Notes under the pieces: generated by a model
The model's database searches: none
What the model was told of the DNA's origin: nothing
The model's input: the letters and a program-made list of their open reading frames with translations, nothing else
Translations under genes and position numbers: made by a program
Source of the DNA: Streptomyces sp. Tue6028
GTDB lineage: Bacteria; Actinomycetota; Actinomycetes; Streptomycetales; Streptomycetaceae
DNA length: 64,000 nucleotides
Direction of reading: 5' to 3'
Assembly: GCF_002300165.1 (NCBI RefSeq)
Contig: NZ_MLCE01000010.1
Location: forward strand, 62,001 to 126,000
Shown: piece by piece, positions 39,906 to 49,064 of the stretch
Layout of the letters: each line of letters begins with the position of its first letter
How positions within the stretch are numbered: the stretch's first letter is position 1

Positions 39906-42632
39906 CTAGTGCGCCGCCGACTCCCAGTCCGTGCCCGTGCCGACGGACACGTCGAGGGGAGCTCGGAGCTGCACCGCCGACGCCATCTCGCGGCGCAGCA
40001 GCTCCTCGGTCCGCTCGCGCTCGCCCGGGGCGATCTCCAGGACGATTTCGTCGTGCACCTGGAGGAGCATGCGGGACTTCAGGTCCGCCGCGCGCAGCGC
40101 CCGGTCCACATTCAGCATGGCGATCTTGACGATGTCCGCCGCCGTGCCCTGGATCGGGGCGTTGAGCGCCATCCGCTCGGCCGCCTCGCGGCGCTGCCGG
40201 TTGTCGCTGTTGAGGTCCGGCAGGTAGCGGCGGCGGCCGAAGAGTGTCGCCGTGTACCCCGTCGCGCGCGCCTCGTCGACCACGCGGCGCAGATAGTCCC
40301 GCACCCCGCCGAAACGCTCGAAGTAGGTGTCCATCAGCGCACGGGCCTCGCCCGCCTCGATGTTCAGCTGTTGCGAGAGGCCGAAGGCCGACAGCCCGTA
40401 GGCCAGGCCGTACGACATCGCCTTGATCTTGCGGCGCATCTCCGCGTCGACTCCGGACCGCTCCACGGAGAACACCTGGGAGGCGACGGTGGTGTGGAGG
40501 TCCTCGCCGGAGGTGAACGCCTCCAGCAGCCCCTCGTCCTCGGACAGGTGGGCCATCACGCGCAGTTCGATCTGGCTGTAGTCCGCGGTCATCAGGGACT
40601 CGAAGCCCTCGCCGACCACGAAGCCCCGGCGGATCGCGCGTCCCTCGTCCGTGCGGACCGGGATGTTCTGGAGGTTCGGGTCCGTGGAGGAGAGACGGCC
40701 CGTCGCCGCGACGGTCTGGTTGAACGTGGTGTGGATGCGGCCGTCCGCCGCGACCGTCTTGATCAGACCCTCGACCGTGGAGCGCAGCTTCGCCTGCTCG
40801 CGATGGCGGAGCATGATCACGGGCAGTTCGTTGTCCGTCTGCGTCGCGAGCCACGCGAGGGCGTCCGCGTCCGTCGTGTAACCCGTCTTGGTCTTCTTGG
40901 TCTTCGGCAGGGCCAGTTCGCCGAAGAGCACTTCCTGGAGCTGCTTGGGCGAGCCGAGGTTGAACTCGTGCCCGGCGGCGGCGTGGGCCTCCTTCACCGC
41001 CTGCTGCACGGCGCCCGCGAACATCTGCTCCATGGCCTCCAGATGGGCCCTGTCCGCCGCGATGCCGAAGCGCTCCATGCGGGCGAGCAGCGCGGACGTG
41101 GGCAGCTCCATGTCGCGCAGCAGGTCGGTGGCGCCGACCTCCTCCAGCTTGCCGACGAACGTCTCGCCCAGGTCGAGAATCGTGCGGGCCTGCGCCATCA
41201 ACGCGTCGGCCTCGGCCCGGTCGTCGGTGCCGAAGGCGAGCTGACCGTCGGCCGCGGCGGCGGGTCCGAGCTCCCGGCCCAGGTACTCCAGGGACAGCGC
41301 GTCCAGTGCGAAGGAGCGACGGCCGGGCTTGACCAGATAGGCGGCGAGCGCGGTGTCCATGGACACGCCCTCGATGCTCCAGCCGTGCTCGGCGAAGACC
41401 CGCATCGCGCCCTTGGCGTTGTGCATGATCTTGGGCTTGGCGGGGTCGGCGAGCCAGGTCGCGAACGCGTTCTCGTCGGCCTCGTCCAGCTGGGAGGGGT
41501 CGAACCAGGCGGCGGCGCCGTCCCCGGCGGCGAGCGCGACCTCGGCCACCGAGCCGGTGCCCAGGCCCCACGAGTCGACGGTGGCCACGCCGAGGACCGT
41601 CGTGCCGTGCTCGGCGAGCCACGGCTTCAGCTCGCCCGCGCCCAGCACCGTGCCGTCCACCTCGACGCCCTCGGCGACCGGCTGGGCCGCCTCGGCCTCG
41701 TCGGACCCCGGGTCGACGGCGAGGAGCCGCTCGCGCAGCGAGGGGTTGCGGATCTCCAGGGTGTCCAGGACCATCGCGACGGCCTTGCGGTCGTACGCCG
41801 CGCGCTCCAGGTCGGGGACCGTGCGGGACAGCTCCACGTCCTTGACCATCTCGGTGAGGCGGCGGTTGAGCTTCACCGCCTCCAGGTGGTCGCGCAGGTT
41901 CTGTCCGGCCTTGCCCTTGACCTCGTCGACGCGCTCGACGAGGTCCGCGAACGACCCGAACTGGTTGATCCACTTCGCGGCGGTCTTCTCGCCGACGCCG
42001 GGGATGCCCGGCAGGTTGTCGGACGGGTCGCCGCGCAGGGCCGCGAAGTCGGGGTACTGGGCCGGTGTCAGCCCGTACTTCTCGACGACCTTCTCCGGGG
42101 TGAACCGGGTCAGCTCCGAGACGCCCTTCGTCGGATACAGCACGGTGGTGTGCTCGGAGACCAACTGGAACGAGTCGCGGTCGCCGGTGACGATCAGCAC
42201 CTCGAAGCCCTCGGCCTCGGCCTGGGTGGCGAGCGTGGCGATGATGTCGTCGGCTTCGAAGCCCTCGACCGCGAAGCGCTGGACGTGCATCGCGTCGAGC
42301 AGCTCGCCGATCAGCTCGACCTGCCCCTTGAACTCGTCCGGGGTCTTCGACCTGTTCGCCTTGTACTCGGTGAACTCCTCGGAGCGCCAGGTCTTGCGCG
42401 AGACGTCGAAGGCCACCGCGAAGTGCGTGGGCGCCTCGTCGCGCAGCGTGTTCGCCAGCATCGACGCGAAACCGTAGATTGCGTTCGTCGGCTGGCCGGT
42501 CGCGGTGGTGAAATTCTCCGCGGGCAGCGCGAAGAACGCGCGGTACGCCAGCGAGTGCCCGTCCATGAGCATCAGCCGCGGACGACCCGCACCTGCGGTT
42601 TTCTCGGTCTTCTTCGATGCTGTTTCTGCCAC
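39906..42632 (-). CDS. polA: DNA polymerase I
   Basis: A 908-aa polymerase. The N-terminal 5' nuclease domain (about residues 18-300) carries LMLMDGHSLAYRAFFALPAE, GFEADDIIATLATQ and DPSDNLPGIPGVGEKTAAKW. The middle domain corresponds to the 3'-5' exonuclease fold, but the expected DxE motif is absent (LGVATVDSWGLGTG), so proofreading is probably lost, as in mycobacterial Pol I. Polymerase motifs are TADYSQIELRVMAHLSEDEG (A), RRKIKAMSYGLAYGLSAFGL (O helix) and LLQVHDEIVLE (C). It fills gaps after RNA primer removal and in repair. GTG at 42632 with GGGGG upstream. Confidence 0.96.
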   Translation of the reverse strand: MAETASKKTEKTAGAGRPRLMLMDGHSLAYRAFFALPAENFTTATGQPTNAIYGFASMLANTLRDEAPTHFAVAFDVSRKTWRSEEFTEYKANRSKTPDEFKGQVELIGELLDAMHVQRFAVEGFEADDIIATLATQAEAEGFEVLIVTGDRDSFQLVSEHTTVLYPTKGVSELTRFTPEKVVEKYGLTPAQYPDFAALRGDPSDNLPGIPGVGEKTAAKWINQFGSFADLVERVDEVKGKAGQNLRDHLEAVKLNRRLTEMVKDVELSRTVPDLERAAYDRKAVAMVLDTLEIRNPSLRERLLAVDPGSDEAEAAQPVAEGVEVDGTVLGAGELKPWLAEHGTTVLGVATVDSWGLGTGSVAEVALAAGDGAAAWFDPSQLDEADENAFATWLADPAKPKIMHNAKGAMRVFAEHGWSIEGVSMDTALAAYLVKPGRRSFALDALSLEYLGRELGPAAAADGQLAFGTDDRAEADALMAQARTILDLGETFVGKLEEVGATDLLRDMELPTSALLARMERFGIAADRAHLEAMEQMFAGAVQQAVKEAHAAAGHEFNLGSPKQLQEVLFGELALPKTKKTKTGYTTDADALAWLATQTDNELPVIMLRHREQAKLRSTVEGLIKTVAADGRIHTTFNQTVAATGRLSSTDPNLQNIPVRTDEGRAIRRGFVVGEGFESLMTADYSQIELRVMAHLSEDEGLLEAFTSGEDLHTTVASQVFSVERSGVDAEMRRKIKAMSYGLAYGLSAFGLSQQLNIEAGEARALMDTYFERFGGVRDYLRRVVDEARATGYTATLFGRRRYLPDLNSDNRQRREAAERMALNAPIQGTAADIVKIAMLNVDRALRAADLKSRMLLQVHDEIVLEIAPGERERTEELLRREMASAVQLRAPLDVSVGTGTDWESAAH

Positions 42633-42804
42633 GCCCCCGATCCTGCCACGCCCCACTGACATCGAGAGCCCTCCCGGCCCGGTGCGGGCGTCCGCGGGGC
42701 CGGACACCGCGGGCCCGGCGGGGGGCCTGCCGGCACGACATGCGAGGATTTCGGCCGGGGTACGAGGTGTCGTACAGCTGACTGTGCACGTGAAGGGGTG
42801 GGCG

Positions 42805-45084
42805 ATGGCCAGCAAGCCTCCGAAGAGCGATCCGGTCCAGGACGCACCGCAGGTCGCCGAGCCGAAGCACGCGGCCGCCGGGCTGCCCGCGATCGGGCAC
42901 ACCCTGCGCGTCGCGCAGCAGCAGATGGGGGTGCGGCGTACCGCGCTCACCCTCCTCAGGGTCAACCAGAAGGACGGCTTCGACTGTCCGGGCTGCGCGT
43001 GGCCCGAGCCCGAGCACCGGCACACGGCGGAGTTCTGCGAGAACGGCGCGAAGGCGGTCGCCGAGGAGGCCACGCTGCGCCGGGTCACCCCCGACTTCTT
43101 CGCCGCGCACCCCGTGGCCGACCTCTCGACCCGCAGCGGCTACTGGCTGGGCCAGCAGGGACGCCTCACCCACCCCATGTATCTGGCGGACGGCGCCGAC
43201 CGGTACGAGCCGGTGTCCTGGGAGCGGGCCTTCGACATCGTCGCCGAGGAGATCACCGCGCTCGGCTCGCCCGACGAGGCCGTCTTCTACACCTCCGGGC
43301 GCACCAGCAACGAGGCCGCGTTCCTGTATCAGCTGTTCGCCCGTGAGCTGGGCACGAACAACCTGCCGGACTGCTCGAACATGTGCCACGAGTCGTCGGG
43401 GTCCGCTCTCTCCGAGACCATAGGCATCGGCAAGGGCAGCGTCCTGCTCGACGACCTCCACAAGGCGGACCTGATCATCGTCGCCGGGCAGAACCCCGGC
43501 ACGAACCACCCCCGGATGCTCTCGGCGCTGGAGAAGGCCAAGGCGAACGGCGCGAAGATCATCACGGTCAACCCGCTGCCCGAGGCGGGCCTGGGGCGTT
43601 TCAAGAACCCGCAGACCCCCCAGGGCATGCTCAAGGGCGCGGCGCTCACCGACCTGTTCCTGCAGATCCGCCTCGGCGGCGACCAGGCGCTGTTCCGCCT
43701 GCTGAACAAGCTGATCCTGGAGACGGACGGTGCCGTCGACGAGGAGTTCGTCCGGGAACACACGCACGGGTACGAGGAGTTCGCCGCGGCCGCCGGCGGC
43801 GCGGACTGGGACGAGACGCTCGCCGCGACCGGCCTGACCCGTGAGCGGATCGACGAGGCCCTGCGCATGGTCCTCGCCTCGCGGCGCACCATCGTGTGCT
43901 GGGCGATGGGCCTCACCCAGCACAAGCACTCGGTCCCCACCATCCGTGAGGTCGTCAACTTCCTGCTGCTGCGTGGCAACATCGGCCGCCCCGGCGCGGG
44001 CGTCTGCCCGGTGCGCGGCCACTCGAACGTGCAGGGCGACCGCACGATGGGCATCTTCGAGCGGCCTGCCCCCGCCTTCCTGGACGCCCTGGAGAAGGAG
44101 TTCGGGTTCGCCCCGCCGCGCGAGCACGGCTTCGACGTCGTACGCGCCATCCGGGCCCTGCGGGACGGCGAGGCGAAGGTGTTCTTCGCGATGGGCGGCA
44201 ACTTCGTCGCGGCCTCCCCCGACACGGACGTGACGGAGGCGGCCATGCGCCGTGCCCGGCTGACGGTGCACGTGTCGACGAAGCTGAACCGTTCGCACGT
44301 GGTCACGGGCGCGCGGGCGCTGATCCTGCCCACCCTCGGCCGCACGGAGCGCGATCTCCAGGGCGGCGGCGAGCAGTTCGTGACCGTCGAGGACTCCATG
44401 GGCATGGTGCACGCCTCGCGCGGCCGGCTGGATCCCGCGAGCCCGCGGCTGCTGTCGGAACCTGCCATCGTGTGCCGGCTGGCCCGCCGGGTGCTGGGCG
44501 AGCGCAGCGCCACCCCCTGGGAGGAGTTCGAGAAGGACTACGCGACGATCCGCGACCGCATCGCGCGCGTCGTCCCCGGCTTCGAGGACTTCAACGCGCG
44601 CGTGGCGCACCCCGGGGGTTTCACCCTCCCGCACGCCCCGCGCGACGAGCGCCGCTTCCCCACGGCCACCGGCAAGGCCAACTTCACGGCCGCGCCCGTC
44701 GAGTACCCGGAGATCCCCGAGGGCCGTCTGCTGCTCCAGACCCTGCGCTCGCACGATCAGTACAACACGACCATCTATGGCCTGGACGACCGATATCGGG
44801 GCATAAAGAACGGTCGTCGCGTGGTGCTGGTGAACCCCGAGGACGCACGGCAGCTGAAGCTCGCCGACGGTTCGTACGTGGATCTCGTCGGCGAGTGGAA
44901 GGACGGCGTCGAGCGGCGCGCGCCCGGCTTCCGCGTCGTGCACTATCCGACCGCGCGGGGCTGCGCGGCGGCGTACTACCCGGAGACCAACGTCCTCGTC
45001 CCGCTGGACGCCACCGCGGACACCAGCAACACCCCTGCCAGCAAGTCCGTCGTCGTCCGTCTGGAACAATCGGCAACCGACTGA
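42805..45084 (+). CDS. FdhF/YdeP family molybdopterin oxidoreductase
   Basis: A 759-aa enzyme of the molybdopterin superfamily, FdhF/YdeP branch. Cys61 and Cys64 are in FDCPGCAWPEPEH near the N-terminus. YTSGRTSNEAAFLYQLFARE, LPDCSNMCHESSG, IVAGQNPGTNHPRMLSALEK and VCPVRGHSNVQGDRTMGIFE are characteristic. No full [4Fe-4S] ligand set as in classical FdhF is visible. There is no Tat signal, so it is cytoplasmic. YdeP is linked with acid resistance in E. coli; substrate here unknown. ATG at 42805. Divergent from polA; the thioesterase gene follows at 61 bp. Confidence 0.88.
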   Translation: MASKPPKSDPVQDAPQVAEPKHAAAGLPAIGHTLRVAQQQMGVRRTALTLLRVNQKDGFDCPGCAWPEPEHRHTAEFCENGAKAVAEEATLRRVTPDFFAAHPVADLSTRSGYWLGQQGRLTHPMYLADGADRYEPVSWERAFDIVAEEITALGSPDEAVFYTSGRTSNEAAFLYQLFARELGTNNLPDCSNMCHESSGSALSETIGIGKGSVLLDDLHKADLIIVAGQNPGTNHPRMLSALEKAKANGAKIITVNPLPEAGLGRFKNPQTPQGMLKGAALTDLFLQIRLGGDQALFRLLNKLILETDGAVDEEFVREHTHGYEEFAAAAGGADWDETLAATGLTRERIDEALRMVLASRRTIVCWAMGLTQHKHSVPTIREVVNFLLLRGNIGRPGAGVCPVRGHSNVQGDRTMGIFERPAPAFLDALEKEFGFAPPREHGFDVVRAIRALRDGEAKVFFAMGGNFVAASPDTDVTEAAMRRARLTVHVSTKLNRSHVVTGARALILPTLGRTERDLQGGGEQFVTVEDSMGMVHASRGRLDPASPRLLSEPAIVCRLARRVLGERSATPWEEFEKDYATIRDRIARVVPGFEDFNARVAHPGGFTLPHAPRDERRFPTATGKANFTAAPVEYPEIPEGRLLLQTLRSHDQYNTTIYGLDDRYRGIKNGRRVVLVNPEDARQLKLADGSYVDLVGEWKDGVERRAPGFRVVHYPTARGCAAAYYPETNVLVPLDATADTSNTPASKSVVVRLEQSATD

Positions 45085-45145
45085 GCGTTTGCTCAGACAC
45101 AGTGATCCACGACGACGTGATCCACGACGAACGGAGCCGGGCCCG

Positions 45146-45607
45146 ATGGGCGAGCAGCACCCCGTGAAGTTCCCGCAAGAGGTCATCGACGAGTACGCCG
45201 CCCTGGGCGTCGACCTGCCCGCGCTGTTCTCCGCGGGCCACCTCGGCACCCGGATGGGCGTGCAGATCGTCGAGGCCTCCGCGGACCGGGTCGTGGGCAC
45301 CATGCCGGTCGAGGGCAACACCCAGCCCTACGGTCTGCTGCACGGGGGCGCCTCCGCCGTCCTCGCCGAGACCATCGGCTCCGTCGGCGCGATGCTGCAC
45401 GGCGGCAGCTCCAAGATCGCCGTGGGCGTCGACCTGAACTGCACGCATCACCGCGGAGTGCGCTCCGGTCTGGTCACGGGCGTGGCCACGCCCGTGCACC
45501 GGGGCCGCACGTCGGCGACGTACGAGATCGCCATCACGGACGAGGACGGCAAGCGCGTCTGCAGCGCGCGGCTCACCTGTGCCCTCAAGGACGTGTCCGG
45601 CCTCTGA
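45146..45607 (+). CDS. hotdog-fold thioesterase (PaaI type)
   Basis: A 153-aa protein. The hotdog helix motif is LLHGGASAVLAETIGSVGAM, with the active-site His-Gly-Gly and an acidic residue on the helix. VDLNCTHHRGVRSGLVTGVA and RRTSATYEIAITDEDGKRVC-like strands complete the fold. PaaI-type enzymes hydrolyse aryl- or acyl-CoA thioesters, usually as tetramers in the cytoplasm. ATG at 45146. It is probably co-transcribed with the FdhF/YdeP gene. Confidence 0.88.
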   Translation: MGEQHPVKFPQEVIDEYAALGVDLPALFSAGHLGTRMGVQIVEASADRVVGTMPVEGNTQPYGLLHGGASAVLAETIGSVGAMLHGGSSKIAVGVDLNCTHHRGVRSGLVTGVATPVHRGRTSATYEIAITDEDGKRVCSARLTCALKDVSGL

Positions 45608-45784
45608 CGTCGGGCTGCGCCCCTCGCCCGACGACGGACCAGGGGCGCGCACCCTCTTCCTGGCGCGCGCCCGGCCGGGCCTGCGGCGCACCATCTCCTT
45701 GCGCGCCTCTCCTCACCGGCGGACGCGCCCCTTCCCGCGGCGCACGGGTCGCCGCACCGGAGCGCGCCGACGGCGCACGCCGCT

Positions 45785-45910
45785 GGAGCGGACGAGTCCG
45801 ACGGAGCAGATGAGTCCGGTGGAGCGGATCGGCCTGATCGAGCCGAATGGCCCGGCGGAGCGGATCAGTCCGATCGAGCCGATCGGCCCGGCGGAGCGGA
45901 TCAGCCCGGG
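45785..45910. repeat. 18-bp repeat, 7 units
   Basis: Seven consecutive 18-bp units alternate between GGAGCGGATCAGTCCGAT-like and CGAGCCGATCGGCCCGGC-like sequences and run into the stop codon of the hydrolase gene at 45901. They lie between two convergent genes. Confidence 0.85.
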
Positions 45911-46443
45911 AAGCGCTCGGTGAACAGGGACCAGCCCTCCGGCCAATCGCCCAGGCCCGACTCCGCGTTGACGTGCCCCTTGGGGCCGACGTTCACCAGC
46001 GGCGCACCCAGCCGCCCGGCGGCCGCCACGGCGTACTCCATGGATCCGTAGGGATCGTCCTCACTGGCGACGAGCACGGCCGGGAACGGCAGCGGCTCGT
46101 GCCGGGGAGCGTCGAAGCCGACCGCCTCCGCGGGGAACCCGGGACCGTGCGGATCGGGCATGGCGACCAGGAACGCCCCGACGACGCCCTCGTCGGCGTG
46201 GCCGACGGCCCACTCGGCCAGCACCGAACAGCCGAGGCTGTGAGCGACGAGGACCTTCGGCCCCGCGATCGAGCGGAGCACGGCGTCCAGGTCGCGCACC
46301 CACGCGTCGCGGTCGGGTTCGTCCCACGCGTCGTGCTCCACCCAGACACTGCCGGGGAGCCGACCGCGCCACAGGGACTGCCAGTGCTCCGGCCCGGAGT
46401 TGCCGATGCCCGCGAGGAACACACAGGTCGCCGACCGTTCCAT
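45901..46443 (-). CDS. RBBP9/YdeN-type alpha/beta hydrolase
   Basis: A 180-aa protein. The nucleophile elbow is VAHSLGCSVLAEWA, with Ser near residue 70. The start FLAGIGNSGPEHWQSLW and the His in NVGPKGHVNAESGLGDWPEG are typical of RBBP9/YdeN (DUF1749-like) serine hydrolases. The catalytic Asp is likely in VASEDDPYGS. Substrate unknown. I use the ATG at 46443 with AGAGG upstream; a GTG two codons earlier is possible. It converges with the thioesterase gene and is divergent from the next membrane protein gene. Confidence 0.88.
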   Translation of the reverse strand: MERSATCVFLAGIGNSGPEHWQSLWRGRLPGSVWVEHDAWDEPDRDAWVRDLDAVLRSIAGPKVLVAHSLGCSVLAEWAVGHADEGVVGAFLVAMPDPHGPGFPAEAVGFDAPRHEPLPFPAVLVASEDDPYGSMEYAVAAAGRLGAPLVNVGPKGHVNAESGLGDWPEGWSLFTERFPG

Positions 46444-46671
46444 GCCCACCTCTCGTGTGCGCGGGACCCGGCCGGCGCTCCCCCGCCGACGTCCTTGTGC
46501 GGAGACGGGGCTCGATGCCCGGTCCGTCCGGCTCGTCCGCCGTTATAGCAACCCGGGGCGATCAAGGGCCATTGCCGCCCACATGCCAAGACGGCTCGGT
46601 GGCGGGTGCGGCCAACCCCTCGTGCCGCGGCGCCCATTGGCGGAGTCACCGGCTCCGGCTTAGCGTGAGGC

Positions 46672-47334
46672 ATGACCGGCATCGGGCCCGTCGAGCCGTA
46701 CCACCCCGATGACCCCGACGGCCCCCACCAGGACCCGCCACCCGACCTCCTGTGGTCGAACTCCTCGCGCGCCCATGCCCGTTGGGATGCCCTGCCGCGC
46801 TCTCGACAGCGTCTCGCCCAGGCCCTGCTGGTCGCCGCGACCGTCACCGGCGCCTTCTTCCTGCTGCGCCCCGACCCGGCCACCCAGACCACCCCGAACC
46901 CGTACCCCTGGCCGGCAGGCGTCACGAACGTGTACTACAAGGGCCGGGGCCCGGCGCCCGCCACCTTCCGCTTCGAGGTCGACGTCTCGCGCGGCAGCCC
47001 GGTCACCGTCCATCAAGTGGGCGCAGGACTGCCGGAGTTGGGGGCCACCACGACGCCCGGCCTGCCACTGACAGTGAAGGCGGGCTCGCCCCGGCTGATC
47101 ACGGTGCGCATCTCCGTATACAAGTGCAACGCGCTCCCGCCGGCCCTCGACCTCCCGCACCTCGACCTGCTCCTCAGCAACAGGACCGCTCGGCAGCAGC
47201 AGAGCTTTCTCTTCGGCGGCGCCTACCCGCGGGACCTGTGGGCCGACCTGCACGCCGTCTGCTTCCCCAACCCCACCGCGCCCGCGCCCACTTCGTCCCA
47301 CCGGGACACCCGCCGCGACCTCACACGGCGGTAA
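46672..47334 (+). CDS. hypothetical membrane-anchored protein
   Basis: A 220-aa protein. A Pro/Asp-rich N-terminus is followed by one transmembrane helix (RLAQALLVAATVTGAFFLLR, about residues 46-66), then an exported beta-rich domain. GVTNVYYKGRGPAPATFRFE and VEVSRGSPVTV-like strands are visible, with Cys in YKCNALPPAL and HAVCFPNPTA that may pair. It resembles the Tat-pathway-signal-domain proteins annotated in Streptomyces, though a twin-arginine motif is not evident. Function unknown. ATG at 46672. Divergent from the hydrolase gene. Confidence 0.7.
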   Translation: MTGIGPVEPYHPDDPDGPHQDPPPDLLWSNSSRAHARWDALPRSRQRLAQALLVAATVTGAFFLLRPDPATQTTPNPYPWPAGVTNVYYKGRGPAPATFRFEVDVSRGSPVTVHQVGAGLPELGATTTPGLPLTVKAGSPRLITVRISVYKCNALPPALDLPHLDLLLSNRTARQQQSFLFGGAYPRDLWADLHAVCFPNPTAPAPTSSHRDTRRDLTRR

Positions 47335-47730
47335 CAGTGGGTTACCTCTGCCGTAATGAAGCAATGGCCCGGCCGCGACCGTGTCCGGATCTCGCCCCGC
47401 GGAAGGCGGCGGCCACCCGCCAGGTCGGCCGGGTCCGGCCGACGCCATGAACCGGAACAGGGCGTTCTCAGCATGCGAACACACGGGGCCCCCGGACCGC
47501 GGCGCCCAAATAGTCCGATCGTCCGGCCTGCGCCCACCGGGACAGCCCCCGCATAACAAGAGCGTCACAGCCTTCCCCGCGCTCCTCCCCATGCCCCCTA
47601 CCTGCGCTTAGAGTCACGGCCAGTCACCGCGCCGCCGGGCGCGTCTGCTGCACGGCCTGTTTCACCCAGTACGGCCCGGCGAGACTCACGGCCCCCACCT
47701 TGGGGTGCCGCGCCAGGGAGAGGAATCAAC
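47335..47730. other. 396-bp region upstream of the liv operon
   Basis: A 6-bp inverted repeat GGTAAC/GTTACC (47330-47346) straddles the stop codon of the preceding gene. The remainder must hold the livK promoter; AT-richer patches lie near 47500-47520 and 47550-47575. No gene and no riboswitch pattern could be recognised. Confidence 0.45.
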
Positions 47731-48954
47731 GTGCGACACCGTTCTTTGGTCATACTCACCTCCGTGCTCACCACGGGAGCACTCACGCTGACCGCCTGCG
47801 GCTCGCGCGACGACGGCGGGGACAGCAAGGACAGCGGCAAGAAGACCGAGATCATCATCGGCGTCGACGCGCCGCTGACCGGCCAGAACTCGGCCACCGG
47901 CCTCGGTATCCAGGGCGGCGTCCAGATCGCCGTCAACGACGCCAACAAGAACAACACCGTTCCCGGCGTGACCTTCAAGGTCCAGGCGCTCGACGACAAG
48001 GCGATCCCGGCCCAGGGCCAGTCGAACGCCACCCAGCTCGTCCAGAACGACAAGGTCCTCGGCGTCGTCGGCCCGCTCAACTCCGGTGTCGCCACGCAGA
48101 TGCAGCAGGTCTTCGCCACGGCCAACCTGGTCGAGATCTCGCCGTCCAACACGGCTCCCGAGCTGACCCAGGGCAAGAACTGGCAGACGTCGAAGTCGCG
48201 TCCGTTCAAGACGTACTTCCGCACCGCCACCACCGACGCCCTCCAGGGCGGCTTCGCGGCCGACTACGCCTACAACGTGCTGAAGAAGCGCAAGGTGTTC
48301 GTCGTCGACGACAAGCAGACCTACGGTGCCGGCCTCGCCAAGCTGTTCAAGGCGGGCTTCACCAAGTCGGGCGGCAAGGTCGCGGGCGAGGACCACGTCA
48401 ACACGGGCGACACGGACTTCTCGGCCCTCGTCACCAAGATCAAGAAGTCGAAGGCCGACCTCGTGTACTACGGCGGCCAGTACGACGAGTCGGAGAAGCT
48501 CACCAAGCAGCTCAAGGACGGCGGAGCCAAGATCCCGCTGTTCGGTGGTGACGGCATGTTCACCCCGACCTACATCGAGACCGCCGGCAAGACGTCCGAG
48601 GGTGACCTCGTGACCTCCGTCGGCCAGCCCGTCGACTCGCTGCCCTCCGCCGCCGAGTTCATCAAGAAGTACAAGGCCTCCGGCCTCAAGGGCGACTACG
48701 GCACCTACGGCGGCTACTCCTACGACGCCGCGACCGCCATCATCAAGGCGATCGGCAACGTCGTGAAGGACGGCAAGGTCCCGGACGACGCTCGCGCCAA
48801 GATCGTCGCCGAGGTCCAGAAGACCAAGTTCGACGGCATCGCCGGCCCCGTCTCCTTCGACGAGTTCGGTGACACCACGAACAAGCAGCTCACCGTCTAC
48901 CAGGTCGTCGACGGCAAGTGGAAGGCCGTCAAGAGCGGCACGTTCAACGGCTGA
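47731..48954 (+). CDS. livK: branched-chain amino acid ABC transporter, substrate-binding lipoprotein
   Basis: A 407-aa lipoprotein. The signal peptide ends in the lipobox LTAC with Cys23. The mature protein has the type I periplasmic-binding fold with IIIGVDAPLTGQNSATGLGI, VLGVVGPLNSGVATQMQQVF, KTYFRTATTDALQGGFAADY and GGYSYDAATAIIKAI. It captures Leu/Ile/Val at the outer membrane surface for the LivHMGF transporter that follows. GTG at 47731 behind AGGGAGAGG. It is separated from livH by a 110-bp gap with a hairpin, which is expected to allow more copies of the binding protein than of the channel. Confidence 0.95.
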   Translation: MRHRSLVILTSVLTTGALTLTACGSRDDGGDSKDSGKKTEIIIGVDAPLTGQNSATGLGIQGGVQIAVNDANKNNTVPGVTFKVQALDDKAIPAQGQSNATQLVQNDKVLGVVGPLNSGVATQMQQVFATANLVEISPSNTAPELTQGKNWQTSKSRPFKTYFRTATTDALQGGFAADYAYNVLKKRKVFVVDDKQTYGAGLAKLFKAGFTKSGGKVAGEDHVNTGDTDFSALVTKIKKSKADLVYYGGQYDESEKLTKQLKDGGAKIPLFGGDGMFTPTYIETAGKTSEGDLVTSVGQPVDSLPSAAEFIKKYKASGLKGDYGTYGGYSYDAATAIIKAIGNVVKDGKVPDDARAKIVAEVQKTKFDGIAGPVSFDEFGDTTNKQLTVYQVVDGKWKAVKSGTFNG

Positions 48955-48980
48955 TCCACACTGCCGCTAGCACCATCCAA

Positions 48981-49017
48981 GGGCCGCGCGGCCAGACCAC
49001 CCGTCACCGCGCGGCCC
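48981..49017 (+). terminator. intra-operon attenuator hairpin between livK and livH
   Basis: An 11-bp perfect stem (GGGCCGCGCGG and complement) with a 15-nt loop, 26 bp after the livK stop and 48 bp before the livH start. Confidence 0.7.
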
Positions 49018-49064
49018 GCTTCATACGCCCTGCTCAACTCTCCCCACCACATGGAGGCCATGCG

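Noticed and set aside
39433..45321. A nearly 2000-codon open frame on the minus strand
   Set aside because: It is an antisense/alternate-frame shadow of polA, the FdhF/YdeP gene and the thioesterase gene; composition is Arg/Gly/Pro/Asp-rich without any domain.
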